In this document: in pieces, positions 15,997-26,250 of the stretch | How the letters are laid out: every line of letters begins with the position of its first letter | Position numbering within the stretch: position 1 is the first letter of the stretch | Origin: Azospirillum picis | GTDB taxonomy: Bacteria; Pseudomonadota; Alphaproteobacteria; Azospirillales; Azospirillaceae | Assembly (NCBI RefSeq): GCF_017876115.1 | Contig: NZ_JAGINO010000024.1 | Coordinates: 1 to 64,000 of the forward strand | Length of the DNA: 64,000 nucleotides | Reading direction: 5' to 3' | Program-made: the position numbers and the translations under genes | The notes under the pieces: model-generated | Told to the model about the DNA's origin: nothing | Databases searched by the model: none | The model's input: the letters and a program-made list of their open reading frames with translations, nothing else

Positions 15997-17616
15997 TCAG
16001 CGCGATGATCCCGCCGGTTCCACCGGCTGCCCCTCCGGCGGACCGAGGTATAGCCGCCGGTCGACCCCGACGGCGGCCAGGAACGCCTCATCGTGGCTGA
16101 CCAGCAGAAGCGCGCCGTCATAGGCCCTCAGCCCGGCCTCGACCGCCTCGATCGATTCGATGTCCAGATGGTTGGTCGGTTCATCGAGGAGCAGCAGCGC
16201 CGGTGGCCGCGGCCCGCCCAGCGTGCAGGCGAGGCCGGCGCGCAGCATCTGCCCGCCGCTCAGCGTCCCCACACGCTGCAGCGCCGCGTCCGCCCGGAAC
16301 AGGAAGCGGGCGAGCGCCGCCCGGCAGGCGTTGTCGGTCGCGCCGGGATTGAGGCGCATGAAGTTGTCGAGGATCGACGCCGCGGGATCGACGATTTCCA
16401 TCCGCTGGTCCAGCAGGGCGCACTCCACCGCGACGGTCACCGTTCCGCGGAGGGGAGCGAGGCGGCCCGCGACCAGCGTCACCAGCGTCGTCTTGCCCGA
16501 TCCGTTGGGGCCGACGACGGCGACCCGCTCCGGCCCCTCGATGGTGAAGGACAGGTCGCGGATCACCGGCCGGCTGCGGTCATGGCCGGCGGTGACGCCG
16601 TCGAGCCGGAGAACCGTCCTGTTCGCCGGAAGCCCGGTGGGCGGCAGCGCCACCGACAGCTCCTGCAGGATCTCGACGCGCGCCCGTGCCGACGCCAGCG
16701 CCGCCTCCGCCTCGGCGCGCTGGCGGTCGGCGAGCTTGGCGCCGGCACCCCGGCTGGCCTCGGCGCCGCTCTTTCGTGCGCCCAGCAGGATGCGGGGCAT
16801 GTCGCCCCGTGACGCCCGGCGCGTCCCGGCGGCGTCGCGGCGATCCTTCCGCTCGGCCGCGAGATGCACCTTGCGCCGGATCTCCGCCGCCTGCTTGCCG
16901 GCATGGGCCAGATCCTGTTGCGCCGCCTCCAGCTCCGTCGCCTTGCGTTCGCGGTAGCGTGTCCAGTTGCCGCCGTAACGCGTCGCACCCAGCGAGGTCA
17001 GCTCGACGATGGCGTCCATCCGGTCGAGAAGCTCGCGGTCGTGGCTGACCACGATCGCGCCGGCCCGCCAGCTTTCGAGCAGCGCGATCACCGCCTCGCG
17101 GCCGGAGCGGTCGAGGTTGTTGGTCGGCTCGTCCAGCAGCAGGAAATCCGGTGCGGCGAACACCGCCGCCGCGAGGCTGGCCCGCGTCCGCTGGCCGCCG
17201 GAAAGCTCGGTCAGCCGGGTGTCGGGGCCGGCGTCGACACCGAGGCGCGCCAGCACGGCGGTGATGCGGTCCGCCAGCGTCCAGTCGGCCTCGGCCAGAT
17301 CCTCGGCGCTCGCCGCGCCGGCCTCGGCGCGCCGCAGGAGGTCGAGCGCCGCGGCCGCACCGAACAGGCCGGCCACCGTTTCATGCGCGCCGGGTCGGAC
17401 CGTCTGTTTCAACAGGCCGAGCGAGCCGCTGACCGTGACGCCGCCGGTGGCCGGCTGAAGCTCCCCGGCGATGAGCTTCAGCAGCGTCGTCTTGCCGGTG
17501 CCGTTCCGCCCGACGAGGCCGGCGCGCTCCCGGCCGAAGGCGAGGTCTAGGCCGTTCAGCACGCTGCGGCCGTCGGGCGTCGACCAGGAGAGGCCGGTCA
17601 GGGTGATGGACGCCAT
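15997..17616 (-). CDS. ABC-F family ATP-binding protein
   Basis: A 539-residue protein with two ATPase domains and no membrane segment. Domain 1 has GRNGTGKTT, LSGGQRTR and LLLDEPTNNLD. A charged linker of about residues 230-310 (AAERKDRRDAAGTRR) follows, and domain 2 has GPNGSGKTT, LSGGQMLR and LLLDEPTNHLD. ABC-F proteins act on the ribosome, in translation regulation or antibiotic protection, rather than in transport. The second signature (LSGGQMLRAGLA) and short length place it with the less characterised bacterial members. It is divergent from a TetR gene, which suggests inducible expression. An 11-base tandem duplication (15985-16006) overlaps its stop. Confidence 0.88.
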   Translation of the reverse strand: MASITLTGLSWSTPDGRSVLNGLDLAFGRERAGLVGRNGTGKTTLLKLIAGELQPATGGVTVSGSLGLLKQTVRPGAHETVAGLFGAAAALDLLRRAEAGAASAEDLAEADWTLADRITAVLARLGVDAGPDTRLTELSGGQRTRASLAAAVFAAPDFLLLDEPTNNLDRSGREAVIALLESWRAGAIVVSHDRELLDRMDAIVELTSLGATRYGGNWTRYRERKATELEAAQQDLAHAGKQAAEIRRKVHLAAERKDRRDAAGTRRASRGDMPRILLGARKSGAEASRGAGAKLADRQRAEAEAALASARARVEILQELSVALPPTGLPANRTVLRLDGVTAGHDRSRPVIRDLSFTIEGPERVAVVGPNGSGKTTLVTLVAGRLAPLRGTVTVAVECALLDQRMEIVDPAASILDNFMRLNPGATDNACRAALARFLFRADAALQRVGTLSGGQMLRAGLACTLGGPRPPALLLLDEPTNHLDIESIEAVEAGLRAYDGALLLVSHDEAFLAAVGVDRRLYLGPPEGQPVEPAGSSR

Positions 17617-17646
17617 GCGGCAACCCTCGCGGGACAGGGAAAATCA

Positions 17647-17660
17647 GCACGACATCGTGC
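17647..17660. promoter_or_regulatory. 14-base palindrome between ABC-F and TetR genes, candidate operator
   Basis: GCACGACATCGTGC consists of exact 6-base arms around a CA centre. It lies 31 bases upstream of the ABC-F start and about 95 bases before the TetR start in their shared intergenic region, a usual place for a TetR operator. Confidence 0.45.
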
Positions 17661-17753
17661 CGTTAAATCGAATGGATGGCAAGTGCACCGCAACTGTGCT
17701 GTCTTCGCCGTGCCGTGCGGTATCGTGGCTGACCGGGAATCCAGGGGGCGAAG

Positions 17754-18407
17754 GTGACGGGGCTGGACAGGGAAGCCAACGCGCGCAAGCCCGGCGGACG
17801 GCCGACCAGGGAGCAGGCTGCCGCCATCGATGCGCGCATCCTGGACGAGGCGCGGTCCGTCTTCTGCCGCAGGGGCATCGCCAACAGCAGCATGGAGGAG
17901 ATCGTGCTCGGCCTCGGCGTTTCCAAGCACACCCTCTACCGCCGCTATCCAAACCGGGCAGCGCTTCTTGACGCCGTCGTCGCGCGCGACATCGACCGGT
18001 TCCGCCACGCCCTGTCGACGGCGGCCGGCGGCGGCGGCCATGGCGGGGCGGAAGCGCTCGACGCAGTCCGCCGCGCCGCGCTCCGCTATGTCGAGATCGG
18101 ATCATCGCGCGACTACGCCGCCTTCTACCTGTCCGTCAGCGCCGAGGCGGCCGTCTCGCCGACGCTCCGCGCCCGGCTGGCGGCCTGGTCGCAGGGCGCG
18201 CTGGAGCCGCTGGTCGCGGCCGTCGCGTCCGCGCAGGCGGCGGGCGGCCTGCGGCCCGGCGACCCGGCGGCGGTCTGCGCGATCCTGGTGGACCTGCTGG
18301 AAGGCGCCAACAACCGCCTCCGTCTCGACGACGATGCGCCGTCTCCCGACCGGCTGTTTGCGGAGCGTTGGGCCGTGTTCACCACCGCCTTCGGCGGGCA
18401 CGGCTGA
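17754..18407 (+). CDS. TetR/AcrR family regulator
   Basis: A 217-residue regulator starting at GTG with AGGGGG upstream. The N-terminal helix-turn-helix reads ILDEARSVFCRRGIANSSMEEIVLGLGVSKHTLYRRYPNR in segments typical of the family (near residues 27-66). The C-terminal ligand domain is unclassified, with a TetR_C-like RYVEIGSSRDYAAFYL segment. It is divergent from the ABC-F gene and probably represses it. Confidence 0.9.
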   Translation: MTGLDREANARKPGGRPTREQAAAIDARILDEARSVFCRRGIANSSMEEIVLGLGVSKHTLYRRYPNRAALLDAVVARDIDRFRHALSTAAGGGGHGGAEALDAVRRAALRYVEIGSSRDYAAFYLSVSAEAAVSPTLRARLAAWSQGALEPLVAAVASAQAAGGLRPGDPAAVCAILVDLLEGANNRLRLDDDAPSPDRLFAERWAVFTTAFGGHG

Positions 18408-18767
18408 GCCCGCCGCGCTCCCGCGCGCGCCGCCTGAGCGTCGATCCCGGTGGCAACTCCATCGGATGCGTCCGCGAAGCTGAAAGACGGGTGCGGTCGG
18501 ACCGCGGGGCCGGGGTGAGGCTCAGGATCCGCGGCGTCGCGTCGGAACGAGACCATTGCCCCCGCACCGGCCGTCCGCCGCCTCCGCACCAAACCCAACC
18601 TCGTATAACGGCCTGATGCCGGACTCGTTTCATTGGCTGGGGGAATAGCCCCCATCACCGTGCGAGGGCTGATCGCGCGCGACGATCGACTTAGCTTGTG
18701 GGAGATGCGCCGGCGTCTGCGGACGCCCGGACGATGAACGCTGTCATGACGAACAGGAGGGAAGCGC
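18408..18767. other. 360-base noncoding gap before paoABC
   Basis: No convincing gene is visible on either strand. A short hairpin GGGGG-AATAG-CCCCC at 18639-18653 may end the TetR transcript. The region just before 18768 should hold the paoA promoter; AGGAGG at 18755-18760 is the paoA ribosome site. Confidence 0.5.
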
Positions 18768-19435
18768 GTGATGATCAATCCCGGCGACCTCGAGATGACG
18801 CGCCGCGGGCTGCTGATGGGAACGGCAGCCACGGTCGCGTTGACGGCAGGTGCCTTTCCGATGCCTGCCGAGGCGGTCGTCGGAGCGGCTGCACCGCAAT
18901 CGGTCCCGCAGCCGGACCTTGCCCCGGTGACCTCGGCCGTGTCCTTCACGGTGAACGGCACCTCCCATGACCTGACGCTGGACACCCGGACCACGCTGCT
19001 CGACGCCCTGCGCGAGCATGTCCATCTGACCGGCCCCAAGAAGGGCTGCGACCATGGCCAATGCGGCGCCTGCACCGTGCTGGTGGACGGGCGGCGGATC
19101 AACTCCTGCCTGTCGCTGGCCGTCATGCACCAGGGCGACAGCATCACCACCATCGAGGGGCTGGGCAACCCCAAGTCCATGCACCCGATGCAGGCCGCCT
19201 TCGTCAAGCATGACGGCTACCAGTGCGGCTATTGCACGCCGGGCCAGATCTGCTCGGCCGTCGCCGTGCTGAAGGAGATCGAGGCCGGCATCCCCAGCCA
19301 TGTGAGCGCCGATCTGACGGCGCGGCCCCAGTTCACGGCCGACGAGCTGCGCGAGCGCATGAGCGGCAACATCTGCCGCTGCGGCGCCTACTCCAACATC
19401 GTGGATGCGATCACCGAGGTTGCCGGGAGGCAGGC

Positions 19436-19439
<4 letters not shown>
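18768..19439 (+). CDS. paoA: Aldehyde oxidoreductase iron-sulfur subunit PaoA, Tat-exported
   Basis: A 223-residue protein with a Tat signal (MTRRGLLMGTAATVALTAG near residues 10-28) and two [2Fe-2S] domains. The plant-ferredoxin-type cluster is C-x4-C-x2-C in GCDHGQCGACTVLVDG, with the fourth Cys in RINSCLS. The all-helical second domain has GYQCGYCTPGQI and GNICRCGAYSNI. In E. coli, PaoABC oxidises aromatic aldehydes in the periplasm. GTG 18768 and ATG 18771 are both well spaced from AGGAGG; only the first three bases differ. ATGA overlap couples it to paoB. Confidence 0.94.
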
Positions 19440-20386
<947 letters not shown>

Positions 20387-20389
20387 GCC

Positions 20390-22603
20390 ATGAAATTCGA
20401 TACCCCCGCCGCGACCAACCCGATCGACCAGCTCAAGGTGGTCGGCAAGCCGACCAGCCGCATCGACGGGCCGCTGAAGACCACCGGCACCGCACCCTAC
20501 GCCTACGAACGGCACGACGTGGTGCCGAACCAGGCCTACGGCTATGTGGTCGCCTCCACCATCGCCAAGGGCCGCATCGCCTCCATCGCGGTGGAGGAGG
20601 CGAAGGCGGCGCCCGGCGTGCTGGCCGTCGTCACCCATGGCAACGCCGGGAAGCTCGGCAAGGGCGACCGCAACGCCGCCCCGCTGCTCGGCGGGCCGGA
20701 GATCGACCATTACCACCAGGCCGTCGCCCTGGTCGTCGCCGAGAGCTTCGAGCAGGCCCGAGCCGCCGCCCAGCGCATCCATGTCGAGTACGAGCGCGCC
20801 GAGGGCGCCTTCGACCTGGCGCATGCCAGGGAGACGATGGGCGACGATCCCGAGCAGAAGAAGGAGGACAAGACCGTCGGCGATTTCGCCGCCGCCTTCG
20901 ACGCGGCGCCGGTCAAGCTGGACGAGACCTACACCACGCCCGACCAGAGCCACATGATGATGGAGCCGCACGCCACCATCGCCGCCTGGCAGGGCGACCG
21001 GCTGACGGTGTGGACCTCCAACCAGATGATCGCCTGGGCCGCCGCCGACCTGGCCAAGACGCTGGAGATGCCGCGCGAGAAGGTCCGCGTGATTTCCCCC
21101 TTCATCGGCGGCGGCTTCGGCGGCAAGCTGTTCCTGCGCGCCGACACCCTGCTGGCGGCGCTCGGCGCCCGCGAGGCCGGGCGGCCGGTCAAGGTGGCGC
21201 TTCCCCGGCCGATGATGGCCAACAACACCACGCACCGGCCGGCGACGATCCAGCGCATCCGCATCGGCGCCGGCCAGGACGGCCGGATCACCGCCATCGC
21301 GCATGAGAGCTGGTCCGGCAACCTGGAGGACGGCAAGCCGGAAACCGCGGTCGACCAGACCCGCCTGCTCTATGCCGGCGCCAACCGGCTGACCGGGCTG
21401 CGGCTGGCCCATCTCGACCTGCCGGAAGGCAACGCCATGCGGGCGCCCGGCGAGGCGCCGGGCCTGATGGCGCTTGAGATCGCCATGGACGAGATGGCGG
21501 AACGCCTGAAGGTCGACCCGGTGGAGTTCCGCATCCTCAACGACACCCAGGTCGACCCGGAGAACCCCGAGCGCCCCTTCTCGCAGCGCCAGCTCGTCCA
21601 GTGCCTGCGCACCGGGGCCGAGCGCTTCGGCTGGAGCAAGCGCAATGCCGAGCCGGCGCGGGTCCGCGACGGCCGCTGGCTGGTCGGCATCGGCATGGCG
21701 GCCGCCTTCCGCAACAACCTGCTGACCAAGTCGGCGGCGCGGGTCCGGCTCGACAACCGCGGCGTGGTGACGGTCGAGACCGACATGACCGACATCGGCA
21801 CCGGGAGCTACACCATCATCGCCCAGACCGCGGCGGAGATGATGGGCGTCGGGCTGGACAAGGTCGTGGTGCGGCTGGGCGATTCCGGCTATCCGGCCTC
21901 GGCCGGATCGGGCGGCCAATGGGGCGCCAACAACTCCACCGCCGGCGTCTATGCCGCCTGCGTCAAGCTGCGCGAGGCGGTGGCGCAGAAGCTCGGCTTC
22001 AACTCTGCCCCCGACCTTGCCGGCGTGCAGTTCGCCGACGGCCAAGTGCGCTCGGGCAACCGCAGCGTCCCGCTGGCCCAGGCGGCGGGCGAGGCCGGGT
22101 TGTCGGCAGAGGACGGCATCGAGTATGGCGACATCGCCAAGCGGGCGCAGCAATCGACCTTCGGCGCCCATTTCGTCGAGGTCGGCGTCGATGCCGCCAC
22201 GGCCGAGGTCCGCGTGCGGCGGATGCTGGCGGTCTGCGCCGCCGGCCGCATCCTGAACCCGCTGTCGGCGCGCAGCCAGGTGATCGGCGCCATGACCATG
22301 GGCGTCGGCGCGGCGCTGATGGAGGAACTGGCGGTCGATACCCGCACCGGCTTCTTCGTCAACCACGACCTTGCCGGCTACGAGGTGCCCGTGCATGCCG
22401 ACATCCCGCACCAGGAGGTGATCTTCCTGGATGAGACCGACCCGATGTCCTCGCCGATGAAGGCCAAGGGCGTCGGCGAGCTCGGCCTCTGCGGCGTCGG
22501 TGCCGCCATCGCCAACGCCGTCTACAACGCCACCGGCTTGCGGGTGCGGGACTACCCGGTCACGCTCGACAAGCTGCTCGACGGCATGCCGCCGGTCACC
22601 TGA
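20390..22603 (+). CDS. paoC: Aldehyde oxidoreductase molybdenum subunit PaoC
   Basis: A 737-residue molybdopterin-binding subunit. Mo-site motifs include GGGFGGKLF near residues 241-249, AMRAPGEAPG, GSGGQWGANN and the catalytic Glu in KGVGELGLCG near residues 695-704. Length and order match periplasmic PaoC (molybdopterin cytosine dinucleotide enzymes). It starts 3 bases after the paoB stop. The dedicated maturation factor PaoD/XdhC, usually the fourth gene, is not adjacent here. The product should oxidise a range of aldehydes to acids and pass electrons through PaoA and PaoB. Confidence 0.94.
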   Translation: MKFDTPAATNPIDQLKVVGKPTSRIDGPLKTTGTAPYAYERHDVVPNQAYGYVVASTIAKGRIASIAVEEAKAAPGVLAVVTHGNAGKLGKGDRNAAPLLGGPEIDHYHQAVALVVAESFEQARAAAQRIHVEYERAEGAFDLAHARETMGDDPEQKKEDKTVGDFAAAFDAAPVKLDETYTTPDQSHMMMEPHATIAAWQGDRLTVWTSNQMIAWAAADLAKTLEMPREKVRVISPFIGGGFGGKLFLRADTLLAALGAREAGRPVKVALPRPMMANNTTHRPATIQRIRIGAGQDGRITAIAHESWSGNLEDGKPETAVDQTRLLYAGANRLTGLRLAHLDLPEGNAMRAPGEAPGLMALEIAMDEMAERLKVDPVEFRILNDTQVDPENPERPFSQRQLVQCLRTGAERFGWSKRNAEPARVRDGRWLVGIGMAAAFRNNLLTKSAARVRLDNRGVVTVETDMTDIGTGSYTIIAQTAAEMMGVGLDKVVVRLGDSGYPASAGSGGQWGANNSTAGVYAACVKLREAVAQKLGFNSAPDLAGVQFADGQVRSGNRSVPLAQAAGEAGLSAEDGIEYGDIAKRAQQSTFGAHFVEVGVDAATAEVRVRRMLAVCAAGRILNPLSARSQVIGAMTMGVGAALMEELAVDTRTGFFVNHDLAGYEVPVHADIPHQEVIFLDETDPMSSPMKAKGVGELGLCGVGAAIANAVYNATGLRVRDYPVTLDKLLDGMPPVT

Positions 22604-22608
22604 GCTGC

Positions 22609-22647
22609 GGGAGCGGGGGAGGCGATGTCGACCGGACCCCCGCTCCC
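22609..22647 (+). terminator. GC-rich hairpin after paoC, possible terminator
   Basis: Exact 11-base arms GGGAGCGGGGG (22609-22619) and CCCCCGCTCCC (22637-22647) with a 17-base loop, beginning 6 bases after the paoC stop. No T-run follows, so this may be a stability hairpin rather than an intrinsic terminator. Confidence 0.5.
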
Positions 22648-22730
22648 CACCGAGCCCGCCCATGCGTGGGCCGAGTTGGGAAAACCTGCTTGGACGAAAG
22701 GCAATACCGAAGGGGAGGCTACGGCGCCCC

Positions 22731-24386
22731 TTACCGGAACAGCCTTGAAAAGAATCCCTTCCGCTTCCTGGCCAGCCCCTTCGCCAGTTCGTAGTTTCCG
22801 CGAATGCCGGGCCGGTCGATGAGAGAAAGGCAGCGCTCGTAGACGGGCAGGGAGGCTTCGTAGTCCCCGAGGTCGAACAGCGTGTCGGCCTGCATCATGA
22901 GGAGCTGGCCGAAGGAGAGGCGGTCGTTTGTCGCGATGCCGTCGGTCAGGTGCTGCAACGCGCGCTCGCACGCCTCCAGCGTTTCGTGCGGCTGCTTCAA
23001 GCGGAAATGGCAGTCGGCGAGATAGTAATGGACATAGAAATCCTCTGGCGTCAGCGCCCGCAGCGCTTGGTAATCCTCCAGCGCACGGTCCGGCTGGTCC
23101 AGATGATACAGGCGCAGGTAGCCCCGTGCTTTCAGAGCCTTGCGCAGGATGTCCCGATCGTCCTTCTCATGGGCGCGGGCGATCAGCTCGCCATAGGCGT
23201 CGCCGGATGACCGGAATTCCGCCAGATCCGTCAGAAACCGCGCCCGGATCAGCGCGAATTCCAGCTCGTCCGGATGGAGGGAGATCGCCCGATCGACCAG
23301 TGCCATGTCGATGTCGCTTCGTGCCAGCCGGGCCTGTGCCGAAAGAGCCGAAACCTTGTGCGCCTGCAAGGTCAGGAAGTAGCGGAGGTTGTCCGCCTCC
23401 ATCCGCTCGTCGTCGCCCATCTCCCCATAGGCCTCGTCGGCGGCTTCGACGAGGTCCAGCACGTCCTCGCTACGGCCGATGCGGTTGAGATGGCTGCATG
23501 CGGTCTGGGCGCAGTCGAGAAACAGCGAGGGCTCCAGTTCGAAGTCTTCCAGCAATGTCAGCGACGTTTCGGTGGCCTCCTCCGTTCGCCCGAGCGCGCG
23601 ATAGGACCAGCGCAGGTTCTCGTACAACTCCCGAAAGCGGCTGTATTGCAGCCCCGTTTCCAGGATGCGCGCCGCGTCCTCGACGCGGGAGGCGCGATTG
23701 TACTCGATGCCGAGATTGTTGCAGCACATGGCGAAGCTGTGCACATCGACGGGGGCATCGCCGGCACGCCCGATCCGCTCCTGGAACAGGACGATGCTCC
23801 GTTCATACAGCCCCCGCATCAGGGCATGCACCGTTTCGCTCTGCGTGCCGTCCGGCAGCCGCCATTTCCCGACCGTGACGCCGGCGCCGTAATAATGCGC
23901 CGGCTCATCGTCTGACGGATCGGACCTGAAATGCGCCGCCTGCGCGGCCGGCTGTTCATGCTCCATCTCGAACAGCCGCACCTGCAGATCGATCTGCGGC
24001 CTCAGCGCGTTCGAGCGCCGGTAGAACTCGGCGGCAGTGTCGCGCTCGTCCAGCCAGAAATGGGCGCTGCCGACCAGCCGATGGGCCTTGGCATTCGACG
24101 GCTCCAGCGTGATCGCCCGGCGTCCCAGCCCGGACGCCTCCCGCAGAGCCGCCGCGCGGTCGGCACGAAGCACGGCGCTGCAATCGAGAAGGATCGCGCC
24201 GAGCACAAGGTGCGGCGCTTCGCCCTGCTCCCCCGCCTCGATCGCCTTGCGGCAGCGGTCGGCGATGTCGGCGACGGTGTCGTCGGGCAGCATGCTCCAG
24301 ACGCAGGTGGCGTCCCAGAGCCGGTGCAGGCGGGCCAGATCCCCGTTGGCGAGGGCTTCATAGCCGGCTTCGATCAATCGCTCCAT
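22731..24386 (-). CDS. Tetratricopeptide-repeat protein, function unknown
   Basis: A 551-residue soluble, Glu/Ala/Leu-rich, all-helical protein. TPR-like pairs are recognisable, for example GRRAITLEPSNAKAHRLVGSA, DRALEDYQALRALTPEDFY and GDYEASLPVYERCLSLI; the middle section is more divergent. There is no signal peptide or membrane segment, and the C-terminus is basic (RKRKGFFSRLFR). The start at ATG 24386 is chosen over a TTG at 24395. It lies downstream of three genes for anchored or exported proteins (gaps 72, 67 and 140 bases), and is likely the last gene of that set. The role is unknown; TPR proteins scaffold complexes. Confidence 0.75.
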   Translation of the reverse strand: MERLIEAGYEALANGDLARLHRLWDATCVWSMLPDDTVADIADRCRKAIEAGEQGEAPHLVLGAILLDCSAVLRADRAAALREASGLGRRAITLEPSNAKAHRLVGSAHFWLDERDTAAEFYRRSNALRPQIDLQVRLFEMEHEQPAAQAAHFRSDPSDDEPAHYYGAGVTVGKWRLPDGTQSETVHALMRGLYERSIVLFQERIGRAGDAPVDVHSFAMCCNNLGIEYNRASRVEDAARILETGLQYSRFRELYENLRWSYRALGRTEEATETSLTLLEDFELEPSLFLDCAQTACSHLNRIGRSEDVLDLVEAADEAYGEMGDDERMEADNLRYFLTLQAHKVSALSAQARLARSDIDMALVDRAISLHPDELEFALIRARFLTDLAEFRSSGDAYGELIARAHEKDDRDILRKALKARGYLRLYHLDQPDRALEDYQALRALTPEDFYVHYYLADCHFRLKQPHETLEACERALQHLTDGIATNDRLSFGQLLMMQADTLFDLGDYEASLPVYERCLSLIDRPGIRGNYELAKGLARKRKGFFSRLFR

Positions 24387-24458
24387 GTCCGCCAATGGCT
24401 CCCTGTCCGCCTGTCTCGCCTGTTTCCGCCTGGCTGCCGGGGGGAATGCGGACGGCCG

Positions 24459-25532
24459 TCAATTGCCGTTCTTGACCCGCAGGTTGTAATCGTCCACCAG
24501 GCCGTTGAACGATTCGGTGATCCGCTTCATATCCGGCCCGAGCTTGCGGGTGTCGCCGCCGGCCGTGTCGCGCCGCAGCGTCTTGAGCGCCGTCAGGAAA
24601 TCGACGGCCCGCGACTCGATGTAGAACAGCACCGGCTTGTTGCCGAGCCTCGTGGTGACCGTCGGATTGGCCGCAATGTAGGCGCGGGCGCCATCGAGCG
24701 CCTGTCCGAAGCTCTGCTCGGCCGCCTCGATCTCCGCCGTCTCGACCTTGCCGTTCTGAACCGCCCGTTCGGTCCTGTCGAGGCTGAGGCGGGCGCGATG
24801 CATCACGTTCAGTTCATGCCAGCGGTAGGCGCGGCCGTCCTGCTTCTCGATGTCGTTCAGCCGCTGTTCGGCGACCATGAGGTTTGCAGACTCGACGGCC
24901 GCGCGCATCCGGTCGGAGGCATCGAAGAAGGTTGCGAAGGAGGCGGTGATTTTCGGATGCAGCTCCTCGCGCATCCGGCGCCAGCCGTCGTCGCGGTAAT
25001 TCTGCTGGTTCAGATAGTCGTCGGTTTCGTTCAGCAGCGGAACCAGCGACGTCAGGGCCTCGGCGTAGCGCAGGCCGGCGCCGTCCAGTTCGGAGTTCGC
25101 CGGTGCGGTCTTGCTGGCCGTGACCAGGCCCGCCGCACAGTCCTTCGTGAAGCTGTTGTCCACCTCGTAGGGCGCGATTTTGAAGCTGCGGTGATAGATC
25201 GTGCCGCCGTTGAAGGCCGCCGGAAAGGAACGGCTGTATGGCTCGTAATTGTTGTGCATGGCGACATCGACGCGGTTCAGGCAGGTGATGTACGCCGTGA
25301 GCTTGGCGGCCAGCGCGTTCGTCGCCGTGGCCGACGGCGCCGAACCGTTTTGGGCCGAACCGCTTTGGGCAGGGCCGCCTTGCGCCGGGCCGGACGCCGT
25401 GTTGGCTTGACCGTTCCCGGAAAGGCCGAGGTCGCGCAGCAGCGATTGGACGTCGCCGTCCTTCGCCAGGAAGATGACGGTCAGCAGGACGAGGCCGAGG
25501 AGGACGGAGCCGGCTTTCTTCAGGATGGGCAT
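24459..25532 (-). CDS. Membrane-anchored YiiG/DUF3829-like protein
   Basis: A 357-residue protein with an N-terminal hydrophobic anchor (SVLLGLVLLTVIFLA, residues 9-23) followed by a low-complexity linker of five-residue repeats (GPAQG, GPAQS, GSAQN, GSAPS) near residues 48-68. The linker repeats derive from a 15-base tandem repeat at 25339-25383. The rest is a helical domain beginning KLTAYITCLNRVDVAMHNNYEPYSRSF and containing AAGLVTASKTA and YYLNQQNY-like stretches, which resembles DUF3829 (YiiG family). That family has no known biochemical role. The domain should face the periplasm. It sits in a leftward cluster with two small exported proteins and a TPR protein. Confidence 0.72.
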   Translation of the reverse strand: MPILKKAGSVLLGLVLLTVIFLAKDGDVQSLLRDLGLSGNGQANTASGPAQGGPAQSGSAQNGSAPSATATNALAAKLTAYITCLNRVDVAMHNNYEPYSRSFPAAFNGGTIYHRSFKIAPYEVDNSFTKDCAAGLVTASKTAPANSELDGAGLRYAEALTSLVPLLNETDDYLNQQNYRDDGWRRMREELHPKITASFATFFDASDRMRAAVESANLMVAEQRLNDIEKQDGRAYRWHELNVMHRARLSLDRTERAVQNGKVETAEIEAAEQSFGQALDGARAYIAANPTVTTRLGNKPVLFYIESRAVDFLTALKTLRRDTAGGDTRKLGPDMKRITESFNGLVDDYNLRVKNGN

Positions 25533-25599
25533 GGGGTCTCTTTCCGGGACGATGCCGCCGGCGGGTCGGGCCGGCGGGTCGGAGGGCGGGGAGTGTGGA

Positions 25600-26103
25600 T
25601 CAGAGACCTTTCTCGAGCACGTCGGTGATCGCCTTCACGCGCGGATCGAAGTCGTCGACATTCGCGTAGGGTCTCCAGTTCAGCTTGAGCGCACCGTCCG
25701 TGAAGGTGACGCCCTCGCGGTAGTTCGACGCCGGTGCCGTCGCCTCGTCGTAGGAAATGGTGATCGACTTCAGCTTGTCCTTGAGCGCCTCCCGGCCCAT
25801 CGCGTCGGAACCGACGTTGGAAAGCGCCTTGATCAGGGGGTCGATGATCGGCTTGCGCAGGTAATCGTCGTTCGCGTAGCTGTCCGCATAGCCGGGCAAC
25901 GCCAGGCTCTTCAGGTCCAGCGTAACGGGGACCGCAAAGCCCGCGGCGTCCTGGATGGATTTTTCGAGCGGCGGCCAGACATCCTTGGAATAGGCGGCGA
26001 TGGCGCGCCGTTCGGCGAGGCCGCCCTGGCCTTCCGCATGGACGCCGATTGCCGGCAGGACGAGGAGCGAGGCGAGGAGGAGAATGGAACGGGAGGTCGA
26101 CAT
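25600..26103 (-). CDS. Small exported protein of unknown function
   Basis: A 167-residue protein starting MSTSRSILLLASLLVLPAIGVHA, a clear Sec signal peptide with cleavage expected near residue 23. The mature part (about 144 residues) has no cysteine and no recognised domain; it contains EKSIQDAAGFAVPVTLDL and NDDYLRKPIIDPLIKALSNVG. ATG 26103 has AAAGGAG upstream, while a longer frame to 26142 lacks support. It lies between another small exported protein and the DUF3829-like gene, and is probably co-transcribed. Confidence 0.7.
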   Translation of the reverse strand: MSTSRSILLLASLLVLPAIGVHAEGQGGLAERRAIAAYSKDVWPPLEKSIQDAAGFAVPVTLDLKSLALPGYADSYANDDYLRKPIIDPLIKALSNVGSDAMGREALKDKLKSITISYDEATAPASNYREGVTFTDGALKLNWRPYANVDDFDPRVKAITDVLEKGL

Positions 26104-26194
26104 GGAAACTCCTTTGCCGTCCTGCCGCCGGGCGCGCGGCATGGCGGACGCCCGGCGGCGGGACGGGATCGGGCGATGCGGGATTGCGGTGCGG

Positions 26195-26250
26195 GATCGC
26201 GTTACGGTGATCGCGTTACCGGGATCGCGTGGGCGGGGCCGCGTTACGGA
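26195..26250. repeat. 14-base degenerate tandem repeat, four units
   Basis: Four 14-base units (26195, 26209, 26223, 26237) share GATCGCGTTACGG-like sequence, the last overlapping the stop codon of the small exported protein gene at 26244. It fills most of the gap between two genes of the cluster. Confidence 0.65.
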
